54,020 nucleotides of DNA from Chromobacterium piscinae (GTDB taxonomy: Bacteria > Pseudomonadota > Gammaproteobacteria > Burkholderiales > Chromobacteriaceae): contig NZ_JAJOHV010000021.1 in NCBI RefSeq assembly GCF_021129175.1, positions 1 through 54,020 of the forward strand. The letters are read 5' to 3'. Positions 1 through 10,013 of this stretch are shown here, piece by piece. The notes beneath the pieces are model-generated. The model ran no database searches and was not told the DNA's origin. It saw only the letters and a program-made list of their open reading frames with translations. The translations under genes were made by a program, and so were the position numbers. How positions within the stretch are numbered: the first letter of the stretch is position 1; the number at the start of each line of letters is the position of its first letter.

Positions 1-732
1 CCACAATAGCAGGCGGCCGGCGGCGGTGTCGGCGAACGCGCCGGGGAACGGCCGGGTCAGCGCGCGCGCGAAATCGTGCAGCCGCTCGGCCGAGGCCAGC
101 GAGTCGATGCGGCCGTCTTCCGGCTTGCGGCCGCCGAAGTAGCCGCCCAGGCTCAGGTCCTGTTGGACGTGCGGCGCGTCGCCGGCGATCAGGCCGGGCA
201 GGCTGCGCCACAGCACCATTTCGGCGGCGACGGTCACCTTGGCGAACACCTCGTCGGCGGAGTCGTCCGGCAGGATGGGCACCGCCATTTGGTCGACGAT
301 CGGGCCGTTGTCCGGCTTGACGTTCATCTGGTGCAGCGTGGCGCCGGTTTCGGTCTCGCCGTGGATGACGGCCCAGTTGATCGGCACCCGGCCGCGGTAC
401 TTGGGCAGCAACGAGCCGTGCATATTGTACGCGCCGCGCCGCGCGGCTTCCAAGAGCGGAGCCTTCAGCATGTGGCGATAGTAGAAGGAGAACAGAAAAT
501 CGGCCTGGCACGACTGGACCTGCTCCACTACTTCCGGCGCGTTGGGATCGTCCGGCGTGATGACCGGGATGCCGTAGTCGCGCGCGACTTGGGACACGCT
601 GGCGAACCAGATGTTTTCGTTCGGGTTGTCCTGGTGGGTGACCACCAGCGCGACCTCGACGCCGCGGCCGATCAGCGCCTTCAGGCAGCGCACGCCGACG
701 TTGTGGTAGGCGAAGACGACGGCACGGCTCAT
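1..732 (-). CDS. arnA: ArnA-type UDP-L-Ara4N formyltransferase, C-terminus beyond window
   Basis: The gene begins at an ATG at 732 and runs off the left edge, so 244 residues are visible. The visible part is a formyltransferase of the methionyl-tRNA formyltransferase fold. It carries the formyl-transfer triad N102, H104 (in YNMHGSLLPKYRG) and D140 (VKPDNGP), at the same numbers as in E. coli ArnA. The family N-formylates UDP-4-amino-4-deoxy-L-arabinose in the cytoplasm during lipid A modification. The start overlaps the arnC stop as ATGA, which implies translational coupling. Whether the ArnA dehydrogenase/decarboxylase half follows cannot be seen. The neighbours make an Arn role much likelier than a tRNA role. 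Confidence 0.85.
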   Translation of the reverse strand, partial: MSRAVVFAYHNVGVRCLKALIGRGVEVALVVTHQDNPNENIWFASVSQVARDYGIPVITPDDPNAPEVVEQVQSCQADFLFSFYYRHMLKAPLLEAARRGAYNMHGSLLPKYRGRVPINWAVIHGETETGATLHQMNVKPDNGPIVDQMAVPILPDDSADEVFAKVTVAAEMVLWRSLPGLIAGDAPHVQQDLSLGGYFGGRKPEDGRIDSLASAERLHDFARALTRPFPGAFADTAAGRLLLW

Positions 733-1679
733 GCCTGGCCTCCCTTTTGCTCCAGCACCGCCTGAATCACGTAGCGCGGGCGCGAGCGGACTTCCTGGTA
801 GATGCGGCCGATGTATTCGCCCAAGAGTCCGATGCCGAACAGCGCGAGGCCGATCAGGAAGAAGGCGATGGCGAACAGCGTGAACACGCCGCCCACTTCC
901 GGCCCCAGGATCAGCCGGCGCAGCAGCAGGTAGACCACCAACAGGCCGGAGCCGGCCGACACCGCCATGCCCATCAGCGAAAACCATTGCAGCGGGACGA
1001 TGGAGAAGCCGGTCATCAGGTCGAAGTTCAGCCGGATCAGGCTGTACAGCGAGTACTTGGATTCGCCGGCGAAGCGCTCTTCATGGCCGACGACGACTTC
1101 GGTCGGATGCTGGGAGAACTGGTAGGCCAGCGCCGGAATGAAGGTGTGCAGCTCGTTGCACTGGTTGATGGTGTCGATGATGCGGCGGCTGTAGGCGCGC
1201 ATCATGCAGCCCTGGTCGGTCATCTTGATCCGGGTGAGCTTCTCGCGCAGGCGGTTCATCGCCCGGCTGGCCAGGTGGCGCCACATGCTGTCGTTGCGCT
1301 GGCGGCGGATGGAGCCGACGTAGTCGTGGCCCTTGTCCATTTCGGCCAGCAGCAGTTGGATGTCTTCCGGAGGATTCTGCAGATCGGCGTCCAGCGTCAC
1401 CACGCGCTCGCCGCGGCTGTGCTCGAAGCCAGCCAGGATCGCGCGGTGCTGGCCGAAGTTGCCGTTGAACAGCACCACGCGGGTGACGTCGGGCCGCAGG
1501 CCGAACTGGTCGGCCAGCATGGCCGCGCTCTTGTCGCGGCTGCCATCGTTGACGAACACGATCTCGTAACGCAGGTTCAGCGCGTCCAGTGCCGGGTACA
1601 GGCGGTCGAACAGCGCCTGCAGCACGTCCTGTTCGTTGTAGACCGGGATGACGACGGAAAGGTTGATGGCGGTATTCAT
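729..1679 (-). CDS. arnC: ArnC-like undecaprenyl-phosphate Ara4N(-formyl) transferase
   Basis: This 316-residue protein (E. coli ArnC is about 322) has an N-terminal family 2 glycosyltransferase domain. It shows VVIPVYNEQ near residue 10, FVNDGSRD near 42 and the metal-binding TLDADLQNPPED near 95. Two hydrophobic segments at about 230-260 and 265-295 anchor it in the inner membrane. ArnC moves formyl-Ara4N from UDP to undecaprenyl phosphate. It sits 5 bases after arnB and overlaps the formyltransferase gene, so it is part of one operon. Dolichyl-phosphate-mannose-synthase-like proteins of other pathways look similar; the surrounding arnB and arnT genes decide the assignment. Confidence 0.88.
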   Translation of the reverse strand: MNTAINLSVVIPVYNEQDVLQALFDRLYPALDALNLRYEIVFVNDGSRDKSAAMLADQFGLRPDVTRVVLFNGNFGQHRAILAGFEHSRGERVVTLDADLQNPPEDIQLLLAEMDKGHDYVGSIRRQRNDSMWRHLASRAMNRLREKLTRIKMTDQGCMMRAYSRRIIDTINQCNELHTFIPALAYQFSQHPTEVVVGHEERFAGESKYSLYSLIRLNFDLMTGFSIVPLQWFSLMGMAVSAGSGLLVVYLLLRRLILGPEVGGVFTLFAIAFFLIGLALFGIGLLGEYIGRIYQEVRSRPRYVIQAVLEQKGGQA

Positions 1680-1684
1680 GTCTC

Positions 1685-2809
1685 TCAGTGTAAAACGGCG
1701 CGCAGCGCGGCGCTGAAGGTTTGGCAGACGCGGAGCACGTCTTCGTCGCGCATCGCGGGGAACAGCGGCAGCGTGACGGTGCGCGCGCCGATGTCTTCGG
1801 CTACCGGATATTGCCCTGCGGCGTAGCCTTTGTAGCGGAACAGCGCGAACAGGTGCATCGCCGGATAGTGGACGCCGACGCCGATGTTCTCCGCCTTCAT
1901 CCGGGCGATGAACTCGCCGCGGCCTATGCTCATCCGCTCCAGCGGCAGCAGCGGCTGGAACATGTGCCAGTTGCTGTTAACAAAGTCTTCCGGCGGCAGT
2001 TCGCAGCCGAGCGAGCGGTCGAAATGCTGGAAATACAGGCGCGCCAGTTCGCGGCGGCGGGCGTTGAAGCGGTCCAGCTGTTTCAGCTGGCCGAGGCCGA
2101 TCGCCGCGGCGATGTCGGTCATATTGGCCTTGCCGCCCAGCACGTCCACGTCCATGGTGCCGTCCGGCAGCCGGGTGACACCCTGCAGCCGCAGCTTCTC
2201 GAACAACCGCGCTTCTTCCTCGTTGTTCAGCACCAGGCAGCCGCCTTCGCCGCTGGTCATGTTCTTGTTGGCGTGAAAGCTGAACGAGATCAGGTCGCCG
2301 CCGCGGCCGATGGCCTCGCCGTTCCAGCCGGCGCCCATCGACTGGGCAGCGTCTTCGACCACGCGCAGCTTGTGGCGGCCGGCGATGTCGTACAGCCGGT
2401 CGCGGTCCACCGGCAGGCCGGCCAGGTCCACCGGGATGATGGCGCGGGTGCGCGGCGTGATCGCGGCTTCGATTTTGGCCAGGTCGATGTTGCGGGTGGC
2501 GGGGTCGGCGTCGACGAACACCGGCGTCGCGCCCACCTTCATGATCACGTTGGCGGTGGCGATCCAGCTCAGCGGGCAGGTGATGACCTCGTCGCCGGGG
2601 CCGATGCCGGCGATTTGCAGCGCCATCTCGAGCGCGGCGGTGGCCGACGCCGCCAGCCGCACCGGGCGGCCGCCGCAGAAGGCCGACAGCTCGGCTTCCA
2701 GCTGCAGGCAGCGCGGGCCGGTGGTGATCCAGCCGGAGCGCAGCACGTCGCCGACGGCGGCGATGGTGTCCTCGTCTATCGAGGGACGGGTGAAGGGCAG
2801 GAATTCCAT
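1685..2809 (-). CDS. arnB: ArnB-like UDP-4-amino-4-deoxy-L-arabinose aminotransferase
   Basis: The product is a 374-residue PLP-dependent aminotransferase of the DegT/DnrJ/EryC1/StrS family, close to the ArnB length. The start resembles ArnB (EFLPFTRPS, then SGWITTGP). The PLP-binding lysine is K182 in SFHANKNMTSGEGG, and VVEDAAQSMG supplies the cofactor-ring aspartate. ArnB converts the 4-keto pentose nucleotide to UDP-L-Ara4N using glutamate. It lies between the SMR flippase gene (18 bases upstream) and arnC. Sugar aminotransferases of O-antigen loci are the main alternative, but the gene set here fits lipid A aminoarabinose. Confidence 0.9.
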   Translation of the reverse strand: MEFLPFTRPSIDEDTIAAVGDVLRSGWITTGPRCLQLEAELSAFCGGRPVRLAASATAALEMALQIAGIGPGDEVITCPLSWIATANVIMKVGATPVFVDADPATRNIDLAKIEAAITPRTRAIIPVDLAGLPVDRDRLYDIAGRHKLRVVEDAAQSMGAGWNGEAIGRGGDLISFSFHANKNMTSGEGGCLVLNNEEEARLFEKLRLQGVTRLPDGTMDVDVLGGKANMTDIAAAIGLGQLKQLDRFNARRRELARLYFQHFDRSLGCELPPEDFVNSNWHMFQPLLPLERMSIGRGEFIARMKAENIGVGVHYPAMHLFALFRYKGYAAGQYPVAEDIGARTVTLPLFPAMRDEDVLRVCQTFSAALRAVLH

Positions 2810-2827
2810 GTCGGACCTTTGCGAAAA

Positions 2828-3199
2828 TCAGCTGCGGGCGACCAGCACCACGCCGACGATGATGACGGCGATGCCGACGAGCTTCTGCGCGGCCAGCGCC
2901 TCGCCGAACATCCAGTAAGCCAGGAGCGCGTTGACCACGTAGCCGATGGATAGCATCGGGTAGGCGACGCTGACTTCGACCCGCGACAGCGCCATGATCC
3001 ATACCACCACGCTGATCGCGTAGCAGGACAGGCCGCCGATGATGGGCAGGTTGGTGGCCAGCGACCAGGCTGTCGGCCAGGCGTTGGCCAGCGAGAAGTC
3101 GAAGTGGCCGATCTGGCGCACGCCGGCTTTCAAGCACAGCTGCGCGGCGGCATTGAGCAGCACGCCGAACAGTATCAATCCGAATTCAATCAGTTTCAT
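2828..3199 (-). CDS. SMR-type small membrane protein, ArnE/ArnF-like flippase subunit
   Basis: The product has 123 residues with four predicted hydrophobic helices (about 3-20, 47-68, 76-95 and 103-121), the layout of the EmrE/SMR superfamily. ArnE (111) and ArnF (128) of E. coli are of this type and are thought to flip undecaprenyl-phosphate-Ara4N to the periplasmic face. Only one such gene is present here, where enterobacteria have two. The protein may therefore act as a homodimer or pair with a partner elsewhere. It lies between arnT and arnB on the same strand. I leave the symbol open because ArnE and ArnF cannot be told apart by eye. Confidence 0.75.
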   Translation of the reverse strand: MKLIEFGLILFGVLLNAAAQLCLKAGVRQIGHFDFSLANAWPTAWSLATNLPIIGGLSCYAISVVVWIMALSRVEVSVAYPMLSIGYVVNALLAYWMFGEALAAQKLVGIAVIIVGVVLVARS

Positions 3200-3238
3200 G
3201 CATTCATTTCCAAAAACAGACTCCCCCTATGGGAGGAA

Positions 3239-4891
3239 TTAAGGCTTGGCCACCACCATCCGCCGCGGGTCCTGGTAGATCACCTTCATCGGCAGGCCCT
3301 GCTTTTGCAATTCCCGGTAAGTGTCGTCGCCCAGCATCGCCACCGCCTTGGGCGCGGCGCGCCAGCGTTCGGCGAATTGCTCGAGGCGCGGCAGCCAGTG
3401 TTGCGGCTCTTGCCCCTCGCCGAATTCGAACTCGTCGACGAAGTCCACCAGCGTCACCGGCCGGCCGACATAGTAGGGGAAGGTCTGATCGTAGTAGCGC
3501 ACCGAGTAGATTTCGCTGTCCGGCGTCAGGTAGGGCTGGATCTGCACGACGATCTCCTTGCTGCCCTTCAGGCGGCCATAGCTGTCGTGGCCGCTGGCGG
3601 CCAGCGTCACCGCGATCAGGCTGCCGAAGGACAGCGCGGCGAGGGCGGCCAGCATCCGTTCCTTCCCCAGCGCGTGCCAGGAGAACACGGCCGCGATCAG
3701 GAACGCCGCCGCGCCGGCGGCGATGAAATGGGCGAAGGGCAGGATCACTTCCGGCGGCGAGTCGACGCTGGCGAAGCGGCCGGCGAACGGCCAGGCGGCC
3801 AGCAGCGCCAGCCACAGCAGCGCGGGCATGGCGATGTGCTTCTTCAGTTCGGCCGGCGCCATGCGCGACAGGCTGTGCGCCAGCATCAGCGCCAGCGCCG
3901 GGAACATCGGCAGGATGTAGGACGGCAGCTTGGAGCTGGACTTGCTGAAGAAGGCGAAAATGAACACGCACCAGATCAGCAGCAGGCGGCCGATGCGCAG
4001 ACCGGCGGCGCGGTCAGCCCAGGCATCCCTGACCATGCGCGGCAGCAGCGTGGTCCACGGCAAGAGGCCCAGGATCAAATAGGGCACGAAGTACCACGGC
4101 GCGCCGGTGCGCTTGTGCTCGGTGGTGAGGAAGCGCTCGAAGTGCTCGCGGATGAAGAAGAAGTGGGCGAAGTCCGGATTGCGTTCAGAAACCAGCACAA
4201 ACCACGGCGCGGTGAGCGCGAAAAACAGCGCCAGGCCGCTGAGCCAGTGCATCCGTTTCCAGAATGCCCATTGCCAGTTGACCAGGCTGTACAGCACCAG
4301 GGTGGCGCCGGGGATCAACAGGCCGATCAGGCCCTTGCTCAGCGTGGCGCCTGCCATCGCCGCCCAGGTCAGCCACATCGCCCAGCGGGTTTCCTCGCGG
4401 CTGGCCTCTTCGCGTTGCGCCAGCAGGAAGCCGCACAGCGCTACGGTCAGGAAGAAGCTGACGCCCATGTCCAGCGACAGGAAATGGCTGTTGGCGACGA
4501 TCCAGGCCATGCCGCCGGCGGCCAGAGCCGCGTAGCGCTCGGCGTCGATGCCCCACATCCGCCGCGCGGTGAGCGACACCGCCGCCACGCTGAGGAAGCC
4601 GGTGAGTCCTGGCCAGAAGCGGGCGGCGAATTCATTGACGCCGAAGGCGGCGAAGCTCAGCGCCCCCATCCAGTATTGCAGGATGGGCTTCTCGAAATAG
4701 AGCAGGCCGTTGAGGCGGGGCGTGATCCAGTCGCCGCTGTGCAGCATGAACAGCGAGATCGTCGCGTAGCGGCCCTCGTCGGCATGGATCAGGCCGCGGT
4801 AGCCCAGGCTGCCGAACCAGATCAGCGCGAACAGCAGCCATAGCGCGATCTCCTGCGCGCGCGGCACGACGGTGGCCTTGGTGGTGTGCAT
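3239..4891 (-). CDS. arnT: ArnT-like lipid A aminoarabinose transferase
   Basis: The product has 550 residues, the same length as E. coli ArnT, and is a GT-C (family GT83) integral membrane transferase with about 11-13 hydrophobic segments. The first periplasmic loop has HADEGRYA, with the acidic residues expected in this family, followed by YFEKPILQYW. ArnT moves L-Ara4N from undecaprenyl phosphate onto lipid A phosphates in the periplasm, lowering affinity for polymyxin and cationic peptides. It is the first gene of the arn operon in this window; the arnE/F-like gene starts about 39 bases after its stop. I saw no clear PmrA-type repeat in the 103 bases upstream. Confidence 0.85.
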   Translation of the reverse strand: MHTTKATVVPRAQEIALWLLFALIWFGSLGYRGLIHADEGRYATISLFMLHSGDWITPRLNGLLYFEKPILQYWMGALSFAAFGVNEFAARFWPGLTGFLSVAAVSLTARRMWGIDAERYAALAAGGMAWIVANSHFLSLDMGVSFFLTVALCGFLLAQREEASREETRWAMWLTWAAMAGATLSKGLIGLLIPGATLVLYSLVNWQWAFWKRMHWLSGLALFFALTAPWFVLVSERNPDFAHFFFIREHFERFLTTEHKRTGAPWYFVPYLILGLLPWTTLLPRMVRDAWADRAAGLRIGRLLLIWCVFIFAFFSKSSSKLPSYILPMFPALALMLAHSLSRMAPAELKKHIAMPALLWLALLAAWPFAGRFASVDSPPEVILPFAHFIAAGAAAFLIAAVFSWHALGKERMLAALAALSFGSLIAVTLAASGHDSYGRLKGSKEIVVQIQPYLTPDSEIYSVRYYDQTFPYYVGRPVTLVDFVDEFEFGEGQEPQHWLPRLEQFAERWRAAPKAVAMLGDDTYRELQKQGLPMKVIYQDPRRMVVAKP

Positions 4892-4994
4892 CGGTATTCC
4901 GGAATCGTCGATCGAAATCGGTCAAAAAAGCGAACTGGCTAGGATAACCGATCCGCAAGTTTCTGTGCGTTGCCCGTTTGTAACCAGCGGCGGC

Positions 4995-6621
<1,627 letters not shown>

Positions 6622-6799
6622 TTTAATCATTAGGTTTTATTAATAGAGTAAACATTCTCTAGGAAGAACGCGGCTGATTTGTCTGGCTTGTGATGGGGGT
6701 GAGAGTAGGTTCTGTAACTAAATGTAAAACAGGACTTACATGAACAATCTGTCATGAAGAGGTTGGCCGGGATTTGTCTCTAGTATCCGGGCGCAAACA

Positions 6800-6826
6800 A
6801 AACCGCCCGCGGACGGCGGGCGGTTT
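6800..6826 (-). terminator. Rho-independent terminator after the hydrolase gene
   Basis: A perfect 11-base-pair stem (6800-6810 and 6816-6826) with a 5-base loop is followed on the minus strand by TGTTTG. It lies about 22 bases after the stop of the hydrolase gene at 6848. Confidence 0.8.
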
Positions 6827-6847
6827 GATTGACGGGGAGGGGAGGCT

Positions 6848-7669
6848 TCAGGCCGCCGCGAATGCGGTCCAGCCGCAGGCCTGTTCGACCGGTTGCGTCG
6901 GCTTGGGCTGGCTGTTGAAGAACTTCAGGCTGCGCTGCAGCACTTCGGCGCGCTCGTTGTCCACCATCACCATATGATAGCTGTTGGACAGCGGCATGAA
7001 GTCCACCGGGCCGCCCAGGTATTGCATCAGGTGGTGGGCGGACCTCGGGCTGGTGATGTCGTCCTCGTCGGCGTGGACGATCAGCGTGGGACAGGTGATC
7101 TCGGCCAGGCGCGGCAGCAATTGGCGGCGCAGGCGGTCCACTTCGCGGATGCACATCAGCGGGATGTAGGCGTAGTGGAAACGGTCGCCGCGTTCGAAGC
7201 GCTGCTGGATCGCCTTGCGGATGCGGGCGTTCTTGATGCCGAATGGCGACACCTCGGGCACGCGCATTTTCTTGGCCAGCCGGGGAACGTGATACACGGC
7301 GTGGCGCAGCCAGGTCAGCTTGGGCAGGCTCCAGCCGTCCAGAAACACCGGAGGCGCGTACAGCGCCAGCTTGTCCTGATGCTTCTCGCGGCGCGCCACT
7401 TCCAGCGCTACCAGGCCGCCCAGGCAGACGCCGGCCAGGTGCACCACTTTGTGCTTGGCCTTCAGCGCGCGGTATTCGGCGCGAATGCTTTCCACCCAAT
7501 CTTCCCAGCCTACGCCGAGCAGGTCTTCCGGCGAGCCGCCGTGACCGGGCAGCACCGGGGAGTGGGTAACGATGTCGGCGTCTTCCAAAGTGCGGCCCAG
7601 CGCGCCCAGATCATAGGCTGTGCCGCCGAGTCCATGCACCAGCAACGCCGCCGGTCGTGAGGAAACCAT
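6848..7669 (-). CDS. Alpha/beta hydrolase with a cysteine nucleophile
   Basis: The product has 273 residues from the ATG at 7669, chosen because AGGA precedes it; an ATG 6 codons upstream has no such site. The fold is the carboxylesterase/monoacylglycerol-lipase type. It shows an oxyanion-hole HGLGG near residue 12, a nucleophile elbow, an acid in HADEDDITSP (about D203) and a catalytic His in SNSYHM (about H232). The elbow reads GVCLGG, so the nucleophile is Cys82 in place of the usual Ser, as in dienelactone hydrolases. The product is probably cytoplasmic, since no signal peptide is seen. The substrate is unknown. It is a single-gene unit with its own terminator. Confidence 0.8.
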   Translation of the reverse strand: MVSSRPAALLVHGLGGTAYDLGALGRTLEDADIVTHSPVLPGHGGSPEDLLGVGWEDWVESIRAEYRALKAKHKVVHLAGVCLGGLVALEVARREKHQDKLALYAPPVFLDGWSLPKLTWLRHAVYHVPRLAKKMRVPEVSPFGIKNARIRKAIQQRFERGDRFHYAYIPLMCIREVDRLRRQLLPRLAEITCPTLIVHADEDDITSPRSAHHLMQYLGGPVDFMPLSNSYHMVMVDNERAEVLQRSLKFFNSQPKPTQPVEQACGWTAFAAA

Positions 7670-7766
7670 TCTGCATATTCCTGTCATTTCTAATGATGGG
7701 AATTATCGGCAAATGGCGGCAAGCGGTCTGTGGGCTTCCTGTCGATGCTTTGTGACAATGAGTGAC

Positions 7767-9119
7767 TTATTGCCCGCTAGGGGCCGGCTGCGCAATGATC
7801 ATGCGAAAACGCGCGCCGCCCAGCTCGCTGGAGCCGGCGCTGGCGTGGCCGTGGTGGTGTTCGGCGATCAGGCGCACGAAGGACAGGCCCAGACCGTGGC
7901 CGCCGGTGGCGCGGTCGCGGCTGCGGTCCAGCCGCAGAAAAGGCTCGAACACTTTGTCGCGGTCTTCCTCCGGGATGCCGCAGCCGTCGTCGTCCACTTC
8001 CATGATCAACTGAGAGCCCTGGTGGTAGACCCGCATCCTGACTTGAGATTGAGCGTACTTGAACGCGTTCAGCAGCAAATTGCGGGTGGCGATGTACATC
8101 AGCTTGCGGTCGAAGGCGCCGTCTTCGCGCGGGCATTCCAGCGACAGCGACAAGTGCGCCGGCTTCAGCGGCGTGACCAGATCGATCAGATCGTCGAACC
8201 AGTCGAACAGGTCCACGGTTTCCAGGTGCAGCGGCACCTCGCTGCGGCGCAGCTTGGCGAACTCCATGCTGGTGCTGATCAGCTCCTCCAACTCCAGCAT
8301 GTCGCGTTCCATGCCGTCGCGGTAGCGCTTCCACTCCGTCGGGTCTTCTTCCTCTTCCAGCATGGTCAGGCCGAAACGCAGCCGGGCGATGGGCGTGCGG
8401 ATTTCGTGGGCAATGGCGTGCGACAGCGCCTGACGGGTTTCCAGCTGGCGCTCCAGACGCGAGGCCATGCTGTTGAAGGCCAGCGGCAGCGGCGCGAACA
8501 GCCGGCTCTTGGCCGAGCGGGCGCGGGCGCTGAAATCGCCCTCGGCGAACACTTCGGCGGTGCGCCGCACTTCCAGCAAGTCGGTCCACAGCGGGCGCAG
8601 GATGAAGTAGAGCAGGGTGCCCAGCGTGGCGCCGGACAGCAGCATCCAGATCAGCAGCACCTCGATGTCCTCGCTGATCCAGTTGCTGTCGTTGGACTGC
8701 ATGTCCAGCGGGCCCAGCGCCAGCAGCCCGGGGCGGGACGGCGCCGACGCGTACAGGATTTGACTGTCTGCGTCGAGGTAGGGCTGGCCGTGGCCCAGCA
8801 CCGCCAGCGCCTTGTCGCCCAGCTCGGCAGGGGGCTGGTCCAGCAGTCGGATCGGGTAGCTGAAGCGGCTGGCGATGGAGGCCAGCTCCGCGTTCCAGCG
8901 CTGCGGCGGCTGGTCCCGCAGCCTGTCTTGGATCAGCGCCACCGTGCCGCGCATGAACAGGGTCTTGCCGGCCTGGTCGCTGTTCTCGTACAGCTTGGTC
9001 ACCAGGAAGCCGAAGCCGATGATGATCAACAGCTGTATCAGCATGGTGATCAGGAAGTAGCGGGCGAACAGCGTACCCAGCGATGGGCGCAGCCAGCCGC
9101 GGAGGTTCTTGGACGGCAT
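7767..9119 (-). CDS. Sensor histidine kinase, RstB/EnvZ-like
   Basis: The product has 450 residues. TM1 is at about 20-42 and a periplasmic sensor domain follows to about 152. TM2 is at about 153-175, followed by a HAMP linker. The dimerization domain has phospho-acceptor His238 in AIAHEIRTPIARL. The ATPase domain has N-box NLLLNAFKYA, G1 DDGCGIPEED and G2 GGHGLGLSF. It autophosphorylates and signals to the response regulator encoded 3 bases upstream in the same operon. The pair resembles E. coli RstA/RstB, but the stimulus cannot be deduced. The neighbouring divergent cstA gene is a possible target, which is an inference from position only. Confidence 0.92.
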   Translation of the reverse strand: MPSKNLRGWLRPSLGTLFARYFLITMLIQLLIIIGFGFLVTKLYENSDQAGKTLFMRGTVALIQDRLRDQPPQRWNAELASIASRFSYPIRLLDQPPAELGDKALAVLGHGQPYLDADSQILYASAPSRPGLLALGPLDMQSNDSNWISEDIEVLLIWMLLSGATLGTLLYFILRPLWTDLLEVRRTAEVFAEGDFSARARSAKSRLFAPLPLAFNSMASRLERQLETRQALSHAIAHEIRTPIARLRFGLTMLEEEEDPTEWKRYRDGMERDMLELEELISTSMEFAKLRRSEVPLHLETVDLFDWFDDLIDLVTPLKPAHLSLSLECPREDGAFDRKLMYIATRNLLLNAFKYAQSQVRMRVYHQGSQLIMEVDDDGCGIPEEDRDKVFEPFLRLDRSRDRATGGHGLGLSFVRLIAEHHHGHASAGSSELGGARFRMIIAQPAPSGQ

Positions 9120-9122
9120 CGG

Positions 9123-9836
9123 CTATTCCCAGTCGCTGCGCGAGAACAGATAGCCCTTGCCGCGCACGGTCTTGATCCGCGCCGGCGCGTCCGGATTGTC
9201 GCCCAGCTTGCGGCGCAGCCGCGAGATGCGGGCGTCGATCGAGCGGTCGAGGCCGTCGAAGCCGATGCCGCGCAACTCGCTCATGATGTCGTCGCGCGAC
9301 AGCACCTGGCCGGCATGGGTGGCCAGCAGCCACAACAGGTCGAACTCGGCGGTGGTCAGCTCGATCTGCTCGTCGCCCAGCAGCGCTTCGCGGGTGGCCT
9401 GGCTGATGCTGAACTGGCCGAAGGTGATGCCGTCGTTTTCGATGGCGACACCGCCGCTCTCCTGGCGGGCGCCGCCGCTGCGGCGCAGCAGCGCGCGGAT
9501 GCGGGCCAGCAGCCGGCGCGGCTCCACCGGCTTGGCCAGATAGTCGTCGGCGCCCAGCTCCAGGCCCAGAATCTCGTCCACGTCCTCGTCGCGCGCGGTC
9601 ATCATCAGGATGCGGCCGCCGTAGTGGGGGCGGACATCGCGGCAGACGTCGAAGCCTTCCTTGCCCGGCAGCATCACGTCCAGCACCACCAGGTCCGGAC
9701 GGGTTTCCAGGATGAAGGCGGGCGCGGTGTCGCCGCGTCCGTGCAGGCTGACCTGGTAACCGTGCTTGGTCAGGTAGGCGGCGATCAGTTCGGCCAGTCT
9801 GGCGTCGTCTTCGACAATCAGAATGTGTTGTGGCAT
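9123..9836 (-). CDS. OmpR/PhoB-family response regulator, RstA-like
   Basis: The product has 237 residues. Residues 1-120 form a receiver domain with acidic pocket EDD (9-11), phospho-acceptor Asp53 in VVLDVMLPG, Thr80 and Lys102 in DDYLAKP. Residues about 135-235 form a winged-helix DNA-binding domain with DRSIDARISRLRRKLGD and a terminal VRGKGYLF. The GRGDTAPAFI and DLVVLDVMLPGKEG stretches resemble RstA. It is the first gene of a two-gene operon with the kinase. The 177-base divergent gap to cstA must hold its promoter; a weak TACTAT -10 element was seen there but is not listed. Confidence 0.93.
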   Translation of the reverse strand: MPQHILIVEDDARLAELIAAYLTKHGYQVSLHGRGDTAPAFILETRPDLVVLDVMLPGKEGFDVCRDVRPHYGGRILMMTARDEDVDEILGLELGADDYLAKPVEPRRLLARIRALLRRSGGARQESGGVAIENDGITFGQFSISQATREALLGDEQIELTTAEFDLLWLLATHAGQVLSRDDIMSELRGIGFDGLDRSIDARISRLRRKLGDNPDAPARIKTVRGKGYLFSRSDWE

Positions 9837-10013
9837 TGCGAGGTATCCCGATTTCCCAGCAAAAATAGTAACACGGGCGCATCGGGCTGGCAGGCTTGTG
9901 TTTCGGCTGCTATGCCGACAGAATCAAAGCAGCAGTACCCAAGCCGGACCGCGGCGGACAGATGGGCTGCCGCCGCAAGCGCCGGGAGAAATAGAGAGAA
10001 CAGGGACATCCTT

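Noticed and set aside
7620-10013. Very long in-frame extension upstream of cstA
   Set aside because: It is antisense to the two-component genes and has only low-complexity Gln/Ala/His-rich translation. CstA similarity begins at 10014.
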